Shown: one piece after another, positions 45,894-56,612 of the stretch
How the letters are laid out: the number at the start of each line of letters is the position of its first letter
Position numbering within the stretch: position 1 is the first letter of the stretch
DNA from: Nelumbo lutea
Taxonomy: Eukaryota; Streptophyta; Magnoliopsida; Proteales; Nelumbonaceae
Length of the DNA: 64,000 nucleotides
Assembly (NCBI GenBank): GCA_022828595.1
Contig: JAKGHH010000008.1
Location: 21,072,378 to 21,136,377, forward strand
Direction: 5' to 3'
The notes under the pieces: generated by a model
Databases searched by the model: none
What the model was told of the DNA's origin: nothing
Seen by the model: only the letters and a program-made list of their open reading frames with translations
Made by a program: the position numbers and the translations under genes

Positions 45894-47054
45894 ATGCCAA
45901 GATCCTATCCTTTATCTCTGCTTCTCGCTTTTCATCTCCTGAAGCTAGCAATCTTCAGTTTAGCAGACAATCCTTACAGCAACGATCGCTTCTGTCACCC
46001 AATCTACTCTTTCATTTTCAAGACATGTGCTCTCACCGGTATAAGCCGACCACCATTTGTCGTCCTCCCTCCACCACAGTCAGCTTCTTCGTTTGGGTAT
46101 TCATACAGTAGCCCAACTCCTCCGGCCACCGTTGTTTCCGCCTATCACTTCCTCCCTTATCCGTCACTCCCAGCAGTTGCTGCTGCCACCCCACCACCCC
46201 CAGCCTTCCCCTCTGTAATACGATCGTCGCAGGATCTTCCTACATTCCCGGTGCAACCAGCTCCATCACAACCACTGGTATACGTCTTTCCATATTTGCC
46301 ACCGCCACCGCAACCACCACCACCACCAGTATATGTCTTTCCATATTTGCCACCCACACCACCACAACTACCTCAATACGTCTTCCCATATTCACCACCG
46401 CCACCACAGCAACCACCAGTATATGTCTTTCCAGATTTGCCACCGACACCGCCACAGCCACCTCTATACGTCTACCCATATTCACCACCGCCACCACAAC
46501 AACCAGCAGTGTATGTCTTTCCATATTTACCACTGACACCACCTCCTCCTCCGCCAGTAGCAGAATTTCCTTACGTGTTCCCCACATTTCCACCACTCAG
46601 TGCAATTCCATCTCCTGCTGCCGGTGCAACTATCCCTGCCGTATTCCCTCCACCACCACCAACTCTTCCTTTCGTCTATCCATCTCCGCCTTCCTCACCA
46701 CTGCCAGTGATACTCCCACCTTCACTGCCTACAGTTTATCCGCCGCCGCAGCCGGTAACTAATCCCTCTCCTTTACCATTTTACTATCCGTACATACCAC
46801 CGCCACCACCATCTTTTCCGGCAATAACTACCCCGCCATCATATCCTTACATTTACCCATCGCCACCGGTTATGCCTGTCAACCCACCTGGTCTCCCTCA
46901 GCAACCACCAGTGTTTCCACAACAACCACCAACCCTTCCACAGCAACCACCGGTGTTTCCGCAACAACCACCGACAACACCCCAGTTTATACCCCCTCCG
47001 GGCGTGGTGGTGCAGTACATATGGCCACCCCCACCACCAGTACAGGTTCCTTGA
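45894..47054 (+). CDS. Secreted Tyr/Pro-rich protein with C-x10-C module
   Basis: A single-exon gene of 386 codons. Residues 1-24 (MPRSYPLSLLLAFHLLKLAI...) form a hydrophobic signal peptide with likely cleavage near SLA/DN. A module follows, NDRFCHPIYSFIFKTCALTG, with two Cys ten residues apart. The rest is about 40% Pro. Roughly residues 125-225 are imperfect repeats of YVFPYLPPxPPQxP type, rich in VYVFPY. Later come PSPPSS, PPPPP and a QQPPVFPQQPPT repeat, ending VVQYIWPPPPPVQVP. It has few SPPPP motifs, so it is closer to Tyr-rich proline-rich wall proteins than to classical extensins. Tyr residues could allow oxidative cross-linking. No named family is certain. The C-x10-C module is shared with the gene at 56613-57929. 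Confidence 0.8.
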   Translation: MPRSYPLSLLLAFHLLKLAIFSLADNPYSNDRFCHPIYSFIFKTCALTGISRPPFVVLPPPQSASSFGYSYSSPTPPATVVSAYHFLPYPSLPAVAAATPPPPAFPSVIRSSQDLPTFPVQPAPSQPLVYVFPYLPPPPQPPPPPVYVFPYLPPTPPQLPQYVFPYSPPPPQQPPVYVFPDLPPTPPQPPLYVYPYSPPPPQQPAVYVFPYLPLTPPPPPPVAEFPYVFPTFPPLSAIPSPAAGATIPAVFPPPPPTLPFVYPSPPSSPLPVILPPSLPTVYPPPQPVTNPSPLPFYYPYIPPPPPSFPAITTPPSYPYIYPSPPVMPVNPPGLPQQPPVFPQQPPTLPQQPPVFPQQPPTTPQFIPPPGVVVQYIWPPPPPVQVP

Positions 47055-47890
47055 GGCCAGCTTTTGATGGGTACCCATAGAGTGTTAGCCATTAGCCAAA
47101 TCAAACAATCAGGCTGAAGGAGTAAATGCGTCGCATCTGAACCGTCTAACTGGAATTAAAAAGTACAAGAAGAAAAGATTTCGCACTTTCACTCCTCCCT
47201 GAGCACCTGCAAGTTGCAACTGACGACCGGCCTTCACGGGTGGCCGAACAGTGGAATCTGATTTTACGTATCCAAGTTCCAAGTGTGAGTGAATGCATGG
47301 TACGGTCACGTAATAAATGTATTTAATTAGAGAGATTGATTATGCTTTTATTAGTTTATCAGAGATTCAGAGTCTTGAGTCTGGAGAATCCATGCTCCGG
47401 ATTAGAGAAATTGGCCTTTGTGGTTTTATCAAAAGAAAAAAGAGAAATTGGCATTTGTCATTGAAGTGGCTTGCTTCCAACAGTATTTAGATATGGTAGA
47501 CATGGCAAAGTATCAAGATTCAAATATTGGTATCAGGCAATGCAATTATCATTAATCTATGATAAAAGCTCTGTTTTTATGTCCTTTCTACATGCATCAA
47601 AGCAAATTATAAGGGGGCAGAAAACAAAACGAACGTACTTTCTATAAAGGAGGGCGTAGAAAATAGCTAAAATATTTCAGTCTTAAAATATTCGTCCATT
47701 CTCCACAAAAAACATACATAGCCTGAATTTTTATAACTTTTGTTTCAAGAATTGTTATTGTTGTTATTGTATGTACATTGGTCGAATGAAGGAATTGCAC
47801 CATTTATATTTATGTTATGTTGATGGATACGGCCTATACAAGCTGTAATCTATGCTTCACTTGCCTTCTTATCTAGATCTAGTTTGTGCA
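47055..47890. other. 3' flank and spacer
   Basis: Non-coding, A/T-rich. The 3' UTR of the proline-rich protein gene must lie at its left, but no clear polyadenylation signal was identified. No repeat with defined termini was found. Confidence 0.5.
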
Positions 47891-47898
47891 ATCAAAAG

Positions 47899-48363
47899 TA
47901 GGGCTGTACACGAGTCGGTTTTTGTATAGGAATTAGGTAAAATCGGACCCGGAACCGATAGGAGAATTTATGGACTTAGAACCGATCTAGATCTTATAGG
48001 GTCTATAATTCCAGACCCAGAATTGAATCGATCGGTTTTTGGGACAATCAGATTCAACCCGATGAACCCGATTTTAGTATGTATGCTAATAATGCTTTGC
48101 TAAAAAATGCAATAAAAACCCTGTAAAAACCTAAAATAAAACGAAAATCCTACTAAAAACAATTAAAAATCGGGAATCTTTTTTAAGAATTGGTTTAGGT
48201 CCGGATCAGTTTGGGACAAAGCGGACCCGGTTCCAACCAGATAATATTTGGGAGTCTTTTTCAAGAACCGGAACCGACCCATCAGGACAAGTTCTGAAAC
48301 CAGAACCACTCCAATCGGTTCCATTGGGTCTATTGGGTCTGGCCTGATCCATTGACAGCCCTA
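47899..48363. mobile_element. hAT-like non-autonomous element 2
   Basis: 465 bp. Ends are TAGGGCTGTACACGAGTC and the complement of TAGGGCTGTCAATGGATC. Flanking octamers ATCAAAAG (47891-47898) and ATTAAAAT (48364-48371) match at six of eight bases. The interior carries repeated GGACCCGG, GAACCGA and CGGTTC words in both orientations. Not coding. Confidence 0.75.
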
Positions 48364-48789
48364 ATTAAAATCCAGTACTGAAAAATTGGGTATAAATTTT
48401 ACAGATAAGTACTCTAGCTCACTGCAGAATTTTAAATTCCAATGCAGACCTACAATAATTGAAAATGTCAGTCACCCCCACTTTACACACCAATACCCGC
48501 CCATGTATTAGCATCAATTGCCAGCTGAGACTTATCTCAACTGTACGGTGGAGTTAGGAATTCTGACACTGGACTGAACCGTCATTCTCCCTAAATTTTA
48601 AGTATGAGCATGTACACATCAGGTAGCCCTTATTAGTTAACCCAGATTTCATACTCACTTTTCCTACCCACACTTTACCTGCGGTAAATTGCAGCCATAC
48701 ATCTCCCAATTCATGATAATAAAGATGTGTGGCTGCAATTTACAGTGCGTAAAGAACAGTGAGCAAGAAATCCCGTTTGCTGGGGTTGA

Positions 48790-49525
48790 TAGTTTTATAT
48801 ATTTTCTTTTATTTGCTGCAAAATGTGGAAAATGCAAGGCGAGCATGGCTGAAATTATAGCGGTCTTGGAGGGATTAATTGCTTATTGCAAAATCCTTGA
48901 GACGGATTGTCTTCAGCTTATTAATGGCATAATTGGCTGAAGGACTCTTTCTGCTTATAATTAGTTAAAGATATTTTGCATGTACTTTGGGAGTGGATGT
49001 AGGTTGGTTTAGTTTCATTGCCATTTATTAGAGAAATGCCTTTACCAATTTTTATTTTAGAAAAGTACGGATAGGTCAATTGCAGATTTCCGAATTCCAC
49101 GTTGAATTATAAACATTTAAAATGTCAAATACCCCTATTTTATATATCAATGCCCACTCGTGAATTGACATCAATTCTGAGTAGACACCTATCCCAACCA
49201 TACTTTAGGTTTAAAAATTCTGACCCTGAACTGAACCGTCATTTTCCCTTTTTATTTTGAAAGTCAAGACAAAATGTTTCTCCCTAAAAAATTGGAACAA
49301 ATGACATTTCAACAGGTGTCATATGTGTTAAAAAATAAATAAATGCTTAAGCATTGGGAGAAACATCCAAAATTTCGATAAATGCTTAGCCAAACAAAAA
49401 GAATAGGTTCCATTGGGGGAAACACATACAGGCTACAATAGTTGTGTTACTAGTAGTGTAGGGTAATGTGTCTTATAGTGTTTGTTGTTTCTATGTTTTG
49501 TTTAATGAATTTTTATTTTTTATTT
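48790..49525 (+). pseudogene. LINE RNase H fragment and 3' end
   Basis: CKASMAEIIAVLEGLIAYCK followed by LETDCLQLINGI resembles the 'A-E-x-x-A-x-x-x-G-L' helix and 'x-E-x-D-x-x-x-x-x-x-x-I' segment of LINE RNase H. A frame break follows. The TTTAATGAATTTTTATTTTT stretch near 49500-49530 is like plant LINE 3' ends. No target duplication was found. Confidence 0.5.
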
Positions 49526-50183
49526 TTTTCTACCGAAAAGAAACAGAGTCATCATGGGTTCGGCTTGGGCTGAACCTTGGGCAGTTTTGTATATATATGA
49601 TAAATGTTACATAGTAACCATATAATATAAAATACATATAATAATAAACACACATGAAGGTCGGGCCATAAATGATTATTCCTAGTAGTAACTAGTTAAA
49701 ATATTTTATATTAATTTGTGTCTTTATAATTCAAAAGTTGTTGCTTTTAGAAGTAAAAAAAAAATGTTTTTCATAAAATCCGTTTTTTTGTTATTTTGCT
49801 TATTCTCATTTATTTATTAGGTGTTGAAAGGACACAATTTCGCATTACCTTACTATTTCTTGGGATTAAGTAGACAATTTTTTTCTCACACAATTAGTGA
49901 AAAACAAAGAAAGGAATAAGAAATTTCATGAAATGACGAGACTGACAGATAGGATATTCCTACTATAGTTAGAAAAAATCTACACAACCATAATGCCAGC
50001 GAATTGGCAAAATCTGCTGGATTGGACATGTTTCTCTTTGAATGTAGTCATGACGATGTAGTTCCTTTTTTTTGTCCTGAATAAGGTAAGGTTGTCCACT
50101 TGTACAGTTTGTGAATTTCAGGTATGGCACTTTTCTTTTTGTTAAGTGAATTTGAGGTATGGGCCGTATGGCATGGTTTAAAG

Positions 50184-50481
50184 CATGGCTTTTAAAACCG
50201 ATTCGGAGATCGAACCGGTCAGGGGTCCGGTTACTGGGTCAAATGGTTTGACCATTCAAACCGAATGGTTGGCCCGCTCTAACAAAAAGATAAAAAAATA
50301 AAAAACGGTCAAAATCGTTTGAACGGTTCGAATGGTTAATCGTCTAGGTCAGTGGTTTGTTAACCAAAATCAATGGTTTTTTAAGAAATTCCAATTTTGG
50401 GGAAATCCAAAATCGGTCACCTGACCGGTTCCCAGTTCTTCTGGTCTGTCCGTCCGATACGATCCGATTTTGAAAACCATG
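50184..50481. mobile_element. hAT-like non-autonomous element 3
   Basis: 298 bp with ends CATGGCTTTTAAAACCGATT and its near-complement (...AATCGG-type to AAAACCATG). Flanking octamers GTTTAAAG (50176-50183) and GCTTAAAG (50482-50489) differ at one base. The interior is rich in CGGTTCGAA and GGTTTGACC words in both orientations. Its right duplication is also the left flank of the next element. Confidence 0.7.
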
Positions 50482-50489
50482 GCTTAAAG

Positions 50490-51215
50490 TAGGGAGCATG
50501 GGTCGGTTCAAACTTTATGGCAGAATCTGGAATCTATCTTGTAGGGTCAGGTTTCAAGTTTTTGGAATCGGAATCTATCCTGTGAAGGTTGGTTCCAAAG
50601 GTCAGTTCTGGTCTTTGTAGTTTTGGAGCCAATTCTAGGGTTTACCCGTGGATCCTGTTATTTCTATACTCTCTCCCTTGAAGAAAGAAAATATGAAATA
50701 TGTCCTTCAAAAACTTGATTTTCAATAATGATAACATATAATTTAATTTATCTTTATTGATTAAATTGAGTAATTTAATGTAAGTTATCATAATATATTA
50801 ATATATGGTTGAAATTTTTTTCATTATGATTTAAATTTTATAAATATTAACTTTTACATTACTTTAATATATACATACAAATATTAAAATGAAAATAAAT
50901 TATCAAATCACTTAAGTAACTCGATGATCAACTGAGACCATGGCTTTTATAATCATGAGTGCTTGAGCTCAAACCTTCTCATCCTTAAATATATTTTGGA
51001 GTTTATTTCAAAGCATGTTCGATTCCAAGATGAACCAAGGCCAGTTTGGATAGGATAAATCCCTAGATCTTAGAACCAACCTTGGTGGGGGTCTCGGTTC
51101 CAATAATTAAGAACAAGGCCCTACCCTGTAACAGATCAGATAGGATCAATTCAAGGCCGGTTTGAAATCAATTCCATTCAGCTATAGGTAGAACCTACTT
51201 ATTTACTCACCTCTA
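50490..51215. mobile_element. hAT-like non-autonomous element 4 (abutting element 3)
   Basis: 726 bp from TAGGGAGCATGGGTCGGT to ...CTTATTTACTCACCTCTA. The terminal repeats are short and diverged. The flanks GCTTAAAG and GTTTAAAT (51216-51223) match at six of eight bases. The GGTTCCAA-type wording recurs at both ends, with an A/T-rich centre. Confidence 0.5.
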
Positions 51216-51223
51216 GTTTAAAT

Positions 51224-52740
51224 TATCGGTACACCCAATAAACACGAATTAATCTATATATGGGGTGTTTCTAATGAGGATAATTTTATTTTTTAGTTTT
51301 TCTTTTTAAATTGGTCAGGGATCAGTGTTAGGCTTGTCTATCTGTCAAACTAGAAGAATCCCTAAAAGGCCCTTATAGAGTATCGGTGGATCTTAGGGTA
51401 GAGAGTTGGACTATTTTATGCTTTTCATAGCCCAGTCAGCCCATCCACACCCCTAAAACAATGAAAAGAGTTCCCTCTAATTAAGTAGTAAGCAGATTTC
51501 TATTACAAAATAAATGTGCTTTGTAACATGAATCCCCACAGATGAGTCACTATGCCAAGTGGCTAGCCACATTGCAGATTGGGGGTGTTGACCACTTGAC
51601 CTGAAAGATCAGGTATCATATTATCCCTACCTTAATTTTCAGGACAATCCACCCCTTCTGTCACAGCCACGTGTTCCACGATGACTTCTGATTGTTGAAA
51701 TTTTTACAGAAGGCATCACCCCTTTCCGGTATGATGTCTTTCCGACATCATAGATTTTCCCTCTACAAAAACAATGTTACCCCATTTTGGATGATGTGGG
51801 CTTAAATTCTACAGGTGGCCTATTTAGAGAATAAGTAAAATTACATTAATGCCCCACAGCACAATCCAACCGTGTATTGGGAACATCTCCCAATAACAAA
51901 TACGGAAGATGTTCTTAATGCACCGTGAGATGTGCGTGGAGCGTGCTTTATGGGTCCCGATGCAAATTCAGAATAAGCAGTAATATATTGATCGGTTCTG
52001 ATATGCCACCTGGCAAGGAATTTGGTAATGTCAAGTAACGTAGGGCTGTAATCGGGTTTGATTTGAATCAGAACCCCTTTTTTTTTCGTTCGAATTCAGT
52101 TCGATTAACGAAATGTTAAGTTTAAATCTCCTCTCGGATCAGATTTGGATGTAATCCGATCAGAGTCCAACTTCTCTTGCCGAAAATGAAAAAAAAAGTT
52201 AATTTAAAAAAAAAACTATTTATTTTTTAATTATATATAAATATAAAATATCCAATTTACTCATTGTAAGCTTTAATTAGACTTGGATTTTAATTGGATA
52301 GGATGGGATAAAATCCATATTAGATCCAATAATTAAGTAATGCAAATTGTAACATTCAAATCTGGAATAATTAGATTAAGGCCCCGTTCTCTTTTCGATA
52401 AATTATTTATCCGGGTAAATTTTTCCTGGGAAACACTTACCTAGGTAGGTGCATTTACCCATATTCTTTTATTTCTCAAGTAAATAAGGCAATGACCATT
52501 TAAGCCATAAAAATCCATTATTAAAAAGGATATTTTTGTCCCATTCAAGTATTGACAATTTTCCTCCTACCCAGGAAAATAAACTTTCCCTGATCCACAC
52601 ATAAATCTGAAAAAAGAACATGGGATTTTTAGTTAATGGGAATCAAAATCTCATTGACCAATTTCCCCCCTCTCAGAATCCAAAAAAAAAGAATGCCCCC
52701 CAAATGTCAAATTGGTATCAAATTCCCAGGTCATCCCTTC
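51224..52740. other. Intergenic spacer with repeat remnants
   Basis: No gene was found. At 52043 a left end TAGGGCTGTAATCGGGTT resembles the hAT-like termini, but no right partner was found. At about 52380-52640 a segment starting GGCCCCGTTCTCTTTTCGAT has a loosely complementary right side and may be a degenerate MITE. Confidence 0.4.
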
Positions 52741-53170
52741 TGGAGGATGACCTGGAGCTTCGCTATGTGACGAGCTGATTGTTCTAGAAAACAGTGAGCT
52801 CAAAGAACCTGGGGTGACTAACCCGGTGAGGTCGCTCTGATGCTTAAGTTAGTGTTCTTGCAGTAGATTGCGAGCTGAAAATGAACTAGAGTGCTAGTGT
52901 GCAAATGAAGGCTTGGATGCTGAACTGGAGTATTTCTATTGGATGAAGGATTGGATGTCGAACTGACTTGATTGAATTAGGAGGCTGTTCGGGTGCCTAG
53001 CTAGGTAGCTCTTCGAAGAGACCTGCAAGAAAATAGATCAAAGAACTCGGGGTGGCTAACCTGATGAGGTCTCTCCGGGCAACCTCCTAATTCAATCCAG
53101 TCAGTTTGGCATCCAAGCCTTCATCCAATAGAAATACTCCAGCTCGACCTTTGAGTCATCGGACACCAAG
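52740..53170. repeat. Dispersed repeat with large inverted repeat
   Basis: The phrase around GGGGTGACTAACCCGGTGAG occurs at about 52810 and, as GGGGTGGCTAACCTGATGAG, at about 53050. A third version is near 1783 (GGGTGGCTAACCCGGCGAGG). Between them, a left arm at about 52924-52986 (starting AACTGGAGTATTTCTATTGG) is repeated in inverted form at about 53082-53149, giving arms of about 60-65 bp with several mismatches. The origin of the family is unknown; it is LTR-like but no polyprotein was found. Confidence 0.6.
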
Positions 53171-53943
53171 AAGTAGTTAGAACAACAGGATGCTACCAAA
53201 AAATGTTCGATCAATGACAAAGCCGGAATTCGATCCAATGTCTAAGGTTGGAGATATAACACATAGGTTCAAATTCAATTTGTTTACATATTATTAGATT
53301 AAAATATCAATAGATCTATAAAAATTATCATATGTTTATAGAATACATATAAAAATATATTTAAGTCAAAGTATAAAATTGTAAATATTTTTAACACTAA
53401 AAGTAATATATAGTCTTACTATGGTGCAATAAATATTTGTGATATTAAATTTCAATTTATTGGTTGAAAGACATGGTATGGTTTATTGACCTTTCCATTG
53501 ATTTTTTTGGTCATATACCTTTTCATTGGTTTAAGTCTTACAAGATGTATTTATCAATTACCTTTAAAATTTTAACAATATTAGAGATATCAACTCTCGC
53601 ATCTCACTTTACATTTTTCACTTCAAGGTACGATTCATTCACCTAGTATCTTAATTGAAGTCGACTTTTGATGTTTTTTATAAAAGGGAATTAATCGTCC
53701 TAATTGTGATGGATGCTAAAGCCATTTCATTAGAAATGAAATAAAAAAAAATTGTGAAGCAAAAAGACATAGCTTTCTCGCCCCGAAATAGAAATGTTTC
53801 CCCTTTTAGATCTCTTGATTGATTAGGGTGATATTTGGTATCGATGCTATTTTTTGAGAAAATAGTGTCACATAGGTGTTAAATCAAAGAAAGCGGTGCT
53901 TCAAATAATATCCTCTTGTTTGGTACCATTTTTCAGGAAAAAC

Positions 53944-53993
53944 ATTGCTCTAGACCACACCTTGGAAATCAGGAAAGTGTGGTCTAGAGCAAT
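53944..53993. repeat. Perfect 17-bp inverted repeat with 16-nt loop
   Basis: ATTGCTCTAGACCACAC at 53944-53960 is exactly complementary to GTGTGGTCTAGAGCAAT at 53977-53993. Outer TTTGGTA/TACCAAA words suggest the stem belongs to a small palindromic element, but no target duplication was found. Confidence 0.85.
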
Positions 53994-54033
53994 ACCAAAT
54001 TGAATGTTTTCTAAGAAAACAGAGTGTTGCTAC

Positions 54034-54131
54034 TAGGGATGACAATTTTCCCCATCCCTAACGGGACCTAACTTACTTGACCCGATGGGGTCGGGGATGG
54101 GGATTGAGGTCCCCACCTCGACTCAACCCCG

Positions 54132-54177
<46 letters not shown>

Positions 54178-54405
54178 AAACATTATTTATAATTTTTTAT
54201 TTATTTATATAAATTTATTTTTCAAAAAAAATGTAATCTAAAAACATTTCGAGGATTTGGGTCTCCGTAGGAAACCCGTCATCGTCAAAGATCAGGGATG
54301 GAGGACAAATTTTATCCCTGGTAGAGATTGAGGACGAGGACGAGGATTGGGGTTGGTGACGTGGAATATGATCCCCACCCCAAACCCACCATGTTGCCAT
54401 TCCTA
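54034..54405. mobile_element. hAT-like non-autonomous element 5, with AT microsatellite
   Basis: 372 bp. Ends are TAGGGATGACAATTTTCC and the complement of TAGGAATGGCAACATGGT. Flanking octamers GTTGCTAC (54026-54033) and GTTGTTGC (54406-54413) match at six of eight bases. The interior has CCCCATCCC and GGGGTCGGGGATGGGG words and an uninterrupted AT run at about 54133-54174. Confidence 0.7.
54133..54174. repeat. AT dinucleotide microsatellite
   Basis: About 21 AT units inside hAT-like element 5. Confidence 0.95.
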
Positions 54406-54413
54406 GTTGTTGC

Positions 54414-56612
54414 TTGTAGTATAATGATGTGGCATCATCTTGAACGTTTGATAATATAGATCAATGTTGAAAATGTTGATGCCAGTACTGGTACCAAATA
54501 AAACCAGTGTTGTTTCTCAGAAAACACCTATATAATTTACAGTATTGGTTCAAATAAAAAATAAACACTATTTTCAGAAAAAAATTATTATGAGAAAGCA
54601 ATGCAATATTTCCAATGAGGAAGCAATGAACCAAGTTAGGATTACAATAAGGAAAAAAAAATAAAAAACCTTTGTTTTTTTGGATAGAAACAATGAGGAA
54701 GCAATGATAGAGAACGATTCAATGTCTTGCATCAATTTCTTGCAAAATTAGTAATGCGATTACTTATGATGTGTAGGCATAATCTGATTTTCAACCTGTC
54801 GCTACAACAGAAGCCAATAAGCTCTACATTTGTTGGCTCAGCCTCAGCAATGATGTAAGCCCCTAAGCAAAAGTAAAGGGTCAGTGTGGAAGGGCTGAAG
54901 CTTTGAGTGAGCTGTTTCGGAGAAGCCACTAAAGAAGCTTCGGGAAAAGCCCAAATTTTCACTAAAAAGGTAGCTATTTTGGACTTTTCGAGGTAATAAT
55001 CAAACACAGCTTATGGGAAGCTGATTAGGTGGGAAGTGGGAACCCCCTCATAAAGCCAGAGGCCGCTATAACTTAAAGCCCTCCCAATAAAGTGTTAATG
55101 CAGAGCAGAAAGGCACATTTTTAAGGGCCCATTTGGCCATTCGGTTCAATATTTTAATGCGAGTCATTTTAAAATATGATAACCTCGAATTAGTACATAC
55201 CCTTTTTTGATAAGAGAATTTAGTACATACCCTTGAGTGCAAACAGTTGGAACTCAATTCAATATCTCCACATTTTCAAAAAAAAAAAAATCAGTATCTC
55301 CACTTACCCAAAAAAAAACAACATTTCTGATTTCCTAACTTGATTTTTTTTCTTTTGCTTGAAAGATATACTATCTTAATTATGAGCAACATTTATCGAG
55401 AGAAAAAGGGAAATTGTCTAAAACTCACCACGAGTTTTCAGCATTTCTTTTAAATTCACCACAACTTTTCAAAATGGCTAAAACTCATCATTGTCACTAA
55501 TTTAACGTTAAACACACCAACAGGCGTTAATATATACAAAATAAATTAACGGGTATTAATATATTATCATTTAAATATTTAGACATGAAAAAAAGTTTAA
55601 AAAAGTATTTTTAAATATAAAATGCATAAAAACATGGAAATTACAAATAAAAAATAAAAAAAATTATAGAAATTACAAAAAAATAAAAAATTATTTTCAA
55701 ATTATAGAAACTATAGAAAATGAAAAATAAAATCAGAAAAAAATAATTGTAGAAAAAATACCAAAAATTATAGAAAAACACAGAAATTGTAAATAAATAA
55801 CAAAAATACAGGAAAATTTATAGATTGTAGAAAATAAAAAATTGTAAAAAAACAAAATTATAAAAAATATTGGAAATTATAACAGAACATTTAAAATACA
55901 AAAAAAAAACAAAAAAATTGAAAACTGAAAAGACTATTTTTCCTCCAACTTACCATTCAAGGATAATTTGATCATGAAAATTATTATTTATGCTGAAATA
56001 AAAAGTTAGTGTCGTTTTAATCAATTTTCCAAAAAAAGGATTATGAGCAACGAGCAGCAAATCTTTATGAGATCAGCAAAAACGTTGAAATAGGGATTGT
56101 TTTAGATTGAAATTTAAGTATCAAACCGGTGTTGCATGCAGAAGCTCACTTGTCAACGCTTCACTACTGAGTACTGATTTCATATAAACTAAAACCGAAA
56201 TGCCAAGGATTAAATAAAAAAAATTAAGTTAATCCATCTACCACGAACTGTAAAGTCGAGGTGGGTCCCGCCTCTGAGTCTTGCAATACTGATCAAACCC
56301 TCCATCATAAAACAAATAAATAGGAGAGAGAGATAGAGAGATAGAGAGAGAGAGAGATGTGGAGATTGTACAGAACTGGCTTAGTAAGGTGAGTAGAGAA
56401 TAATTGGTAAGTGGTAAGAGTTATAGAGAAGTTTGGGCGACTGATCTCGCCATGCAGCATGCAGATTCTTTTATCGCTCTCGTATACCTATGAACAACTA
56501 AGAAAAATACTACTCAACATAGAGAAAAAAAGACCATACAAGAACAACTCCAAGTTTCAAACTAATTATTTTTAACAGAACCAAATATTGAGAAAAAGAA
56601 ATACAGAGTGGA
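54414..56612. other. Intergenic spacer, A-rich at 55.59-55.91 kb
   Basis: No gene was found. At about 55590-55910 the plus strand is strongly A-rich, with the motif AAATTATAGAAA recurring irregularly many times. It is preceded near 55420-55500 by the paired phrases AAACTCACCACGAGTTTTCA and AAATTCACCACAACTTTTCA. A GA/GATA-rich microsatellite lies at about 56321-56356, beyond the 3' end of the next gene. Confidence 0.5.

Noticed and set aside
46157..47104. Antisense Gly-rich and Trp-rich frames opposite the proline-rich gene
   Set aside because: Pro codons read backwards give Gly/Trp/Val. These are shadows of the sense frame.
52380..52640. A second Harbinger-like MITE starting GGCCCCGTTCTCTTTTC
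   Set aside because: The right side is only loosely complementary and no convincing target duplication was found.
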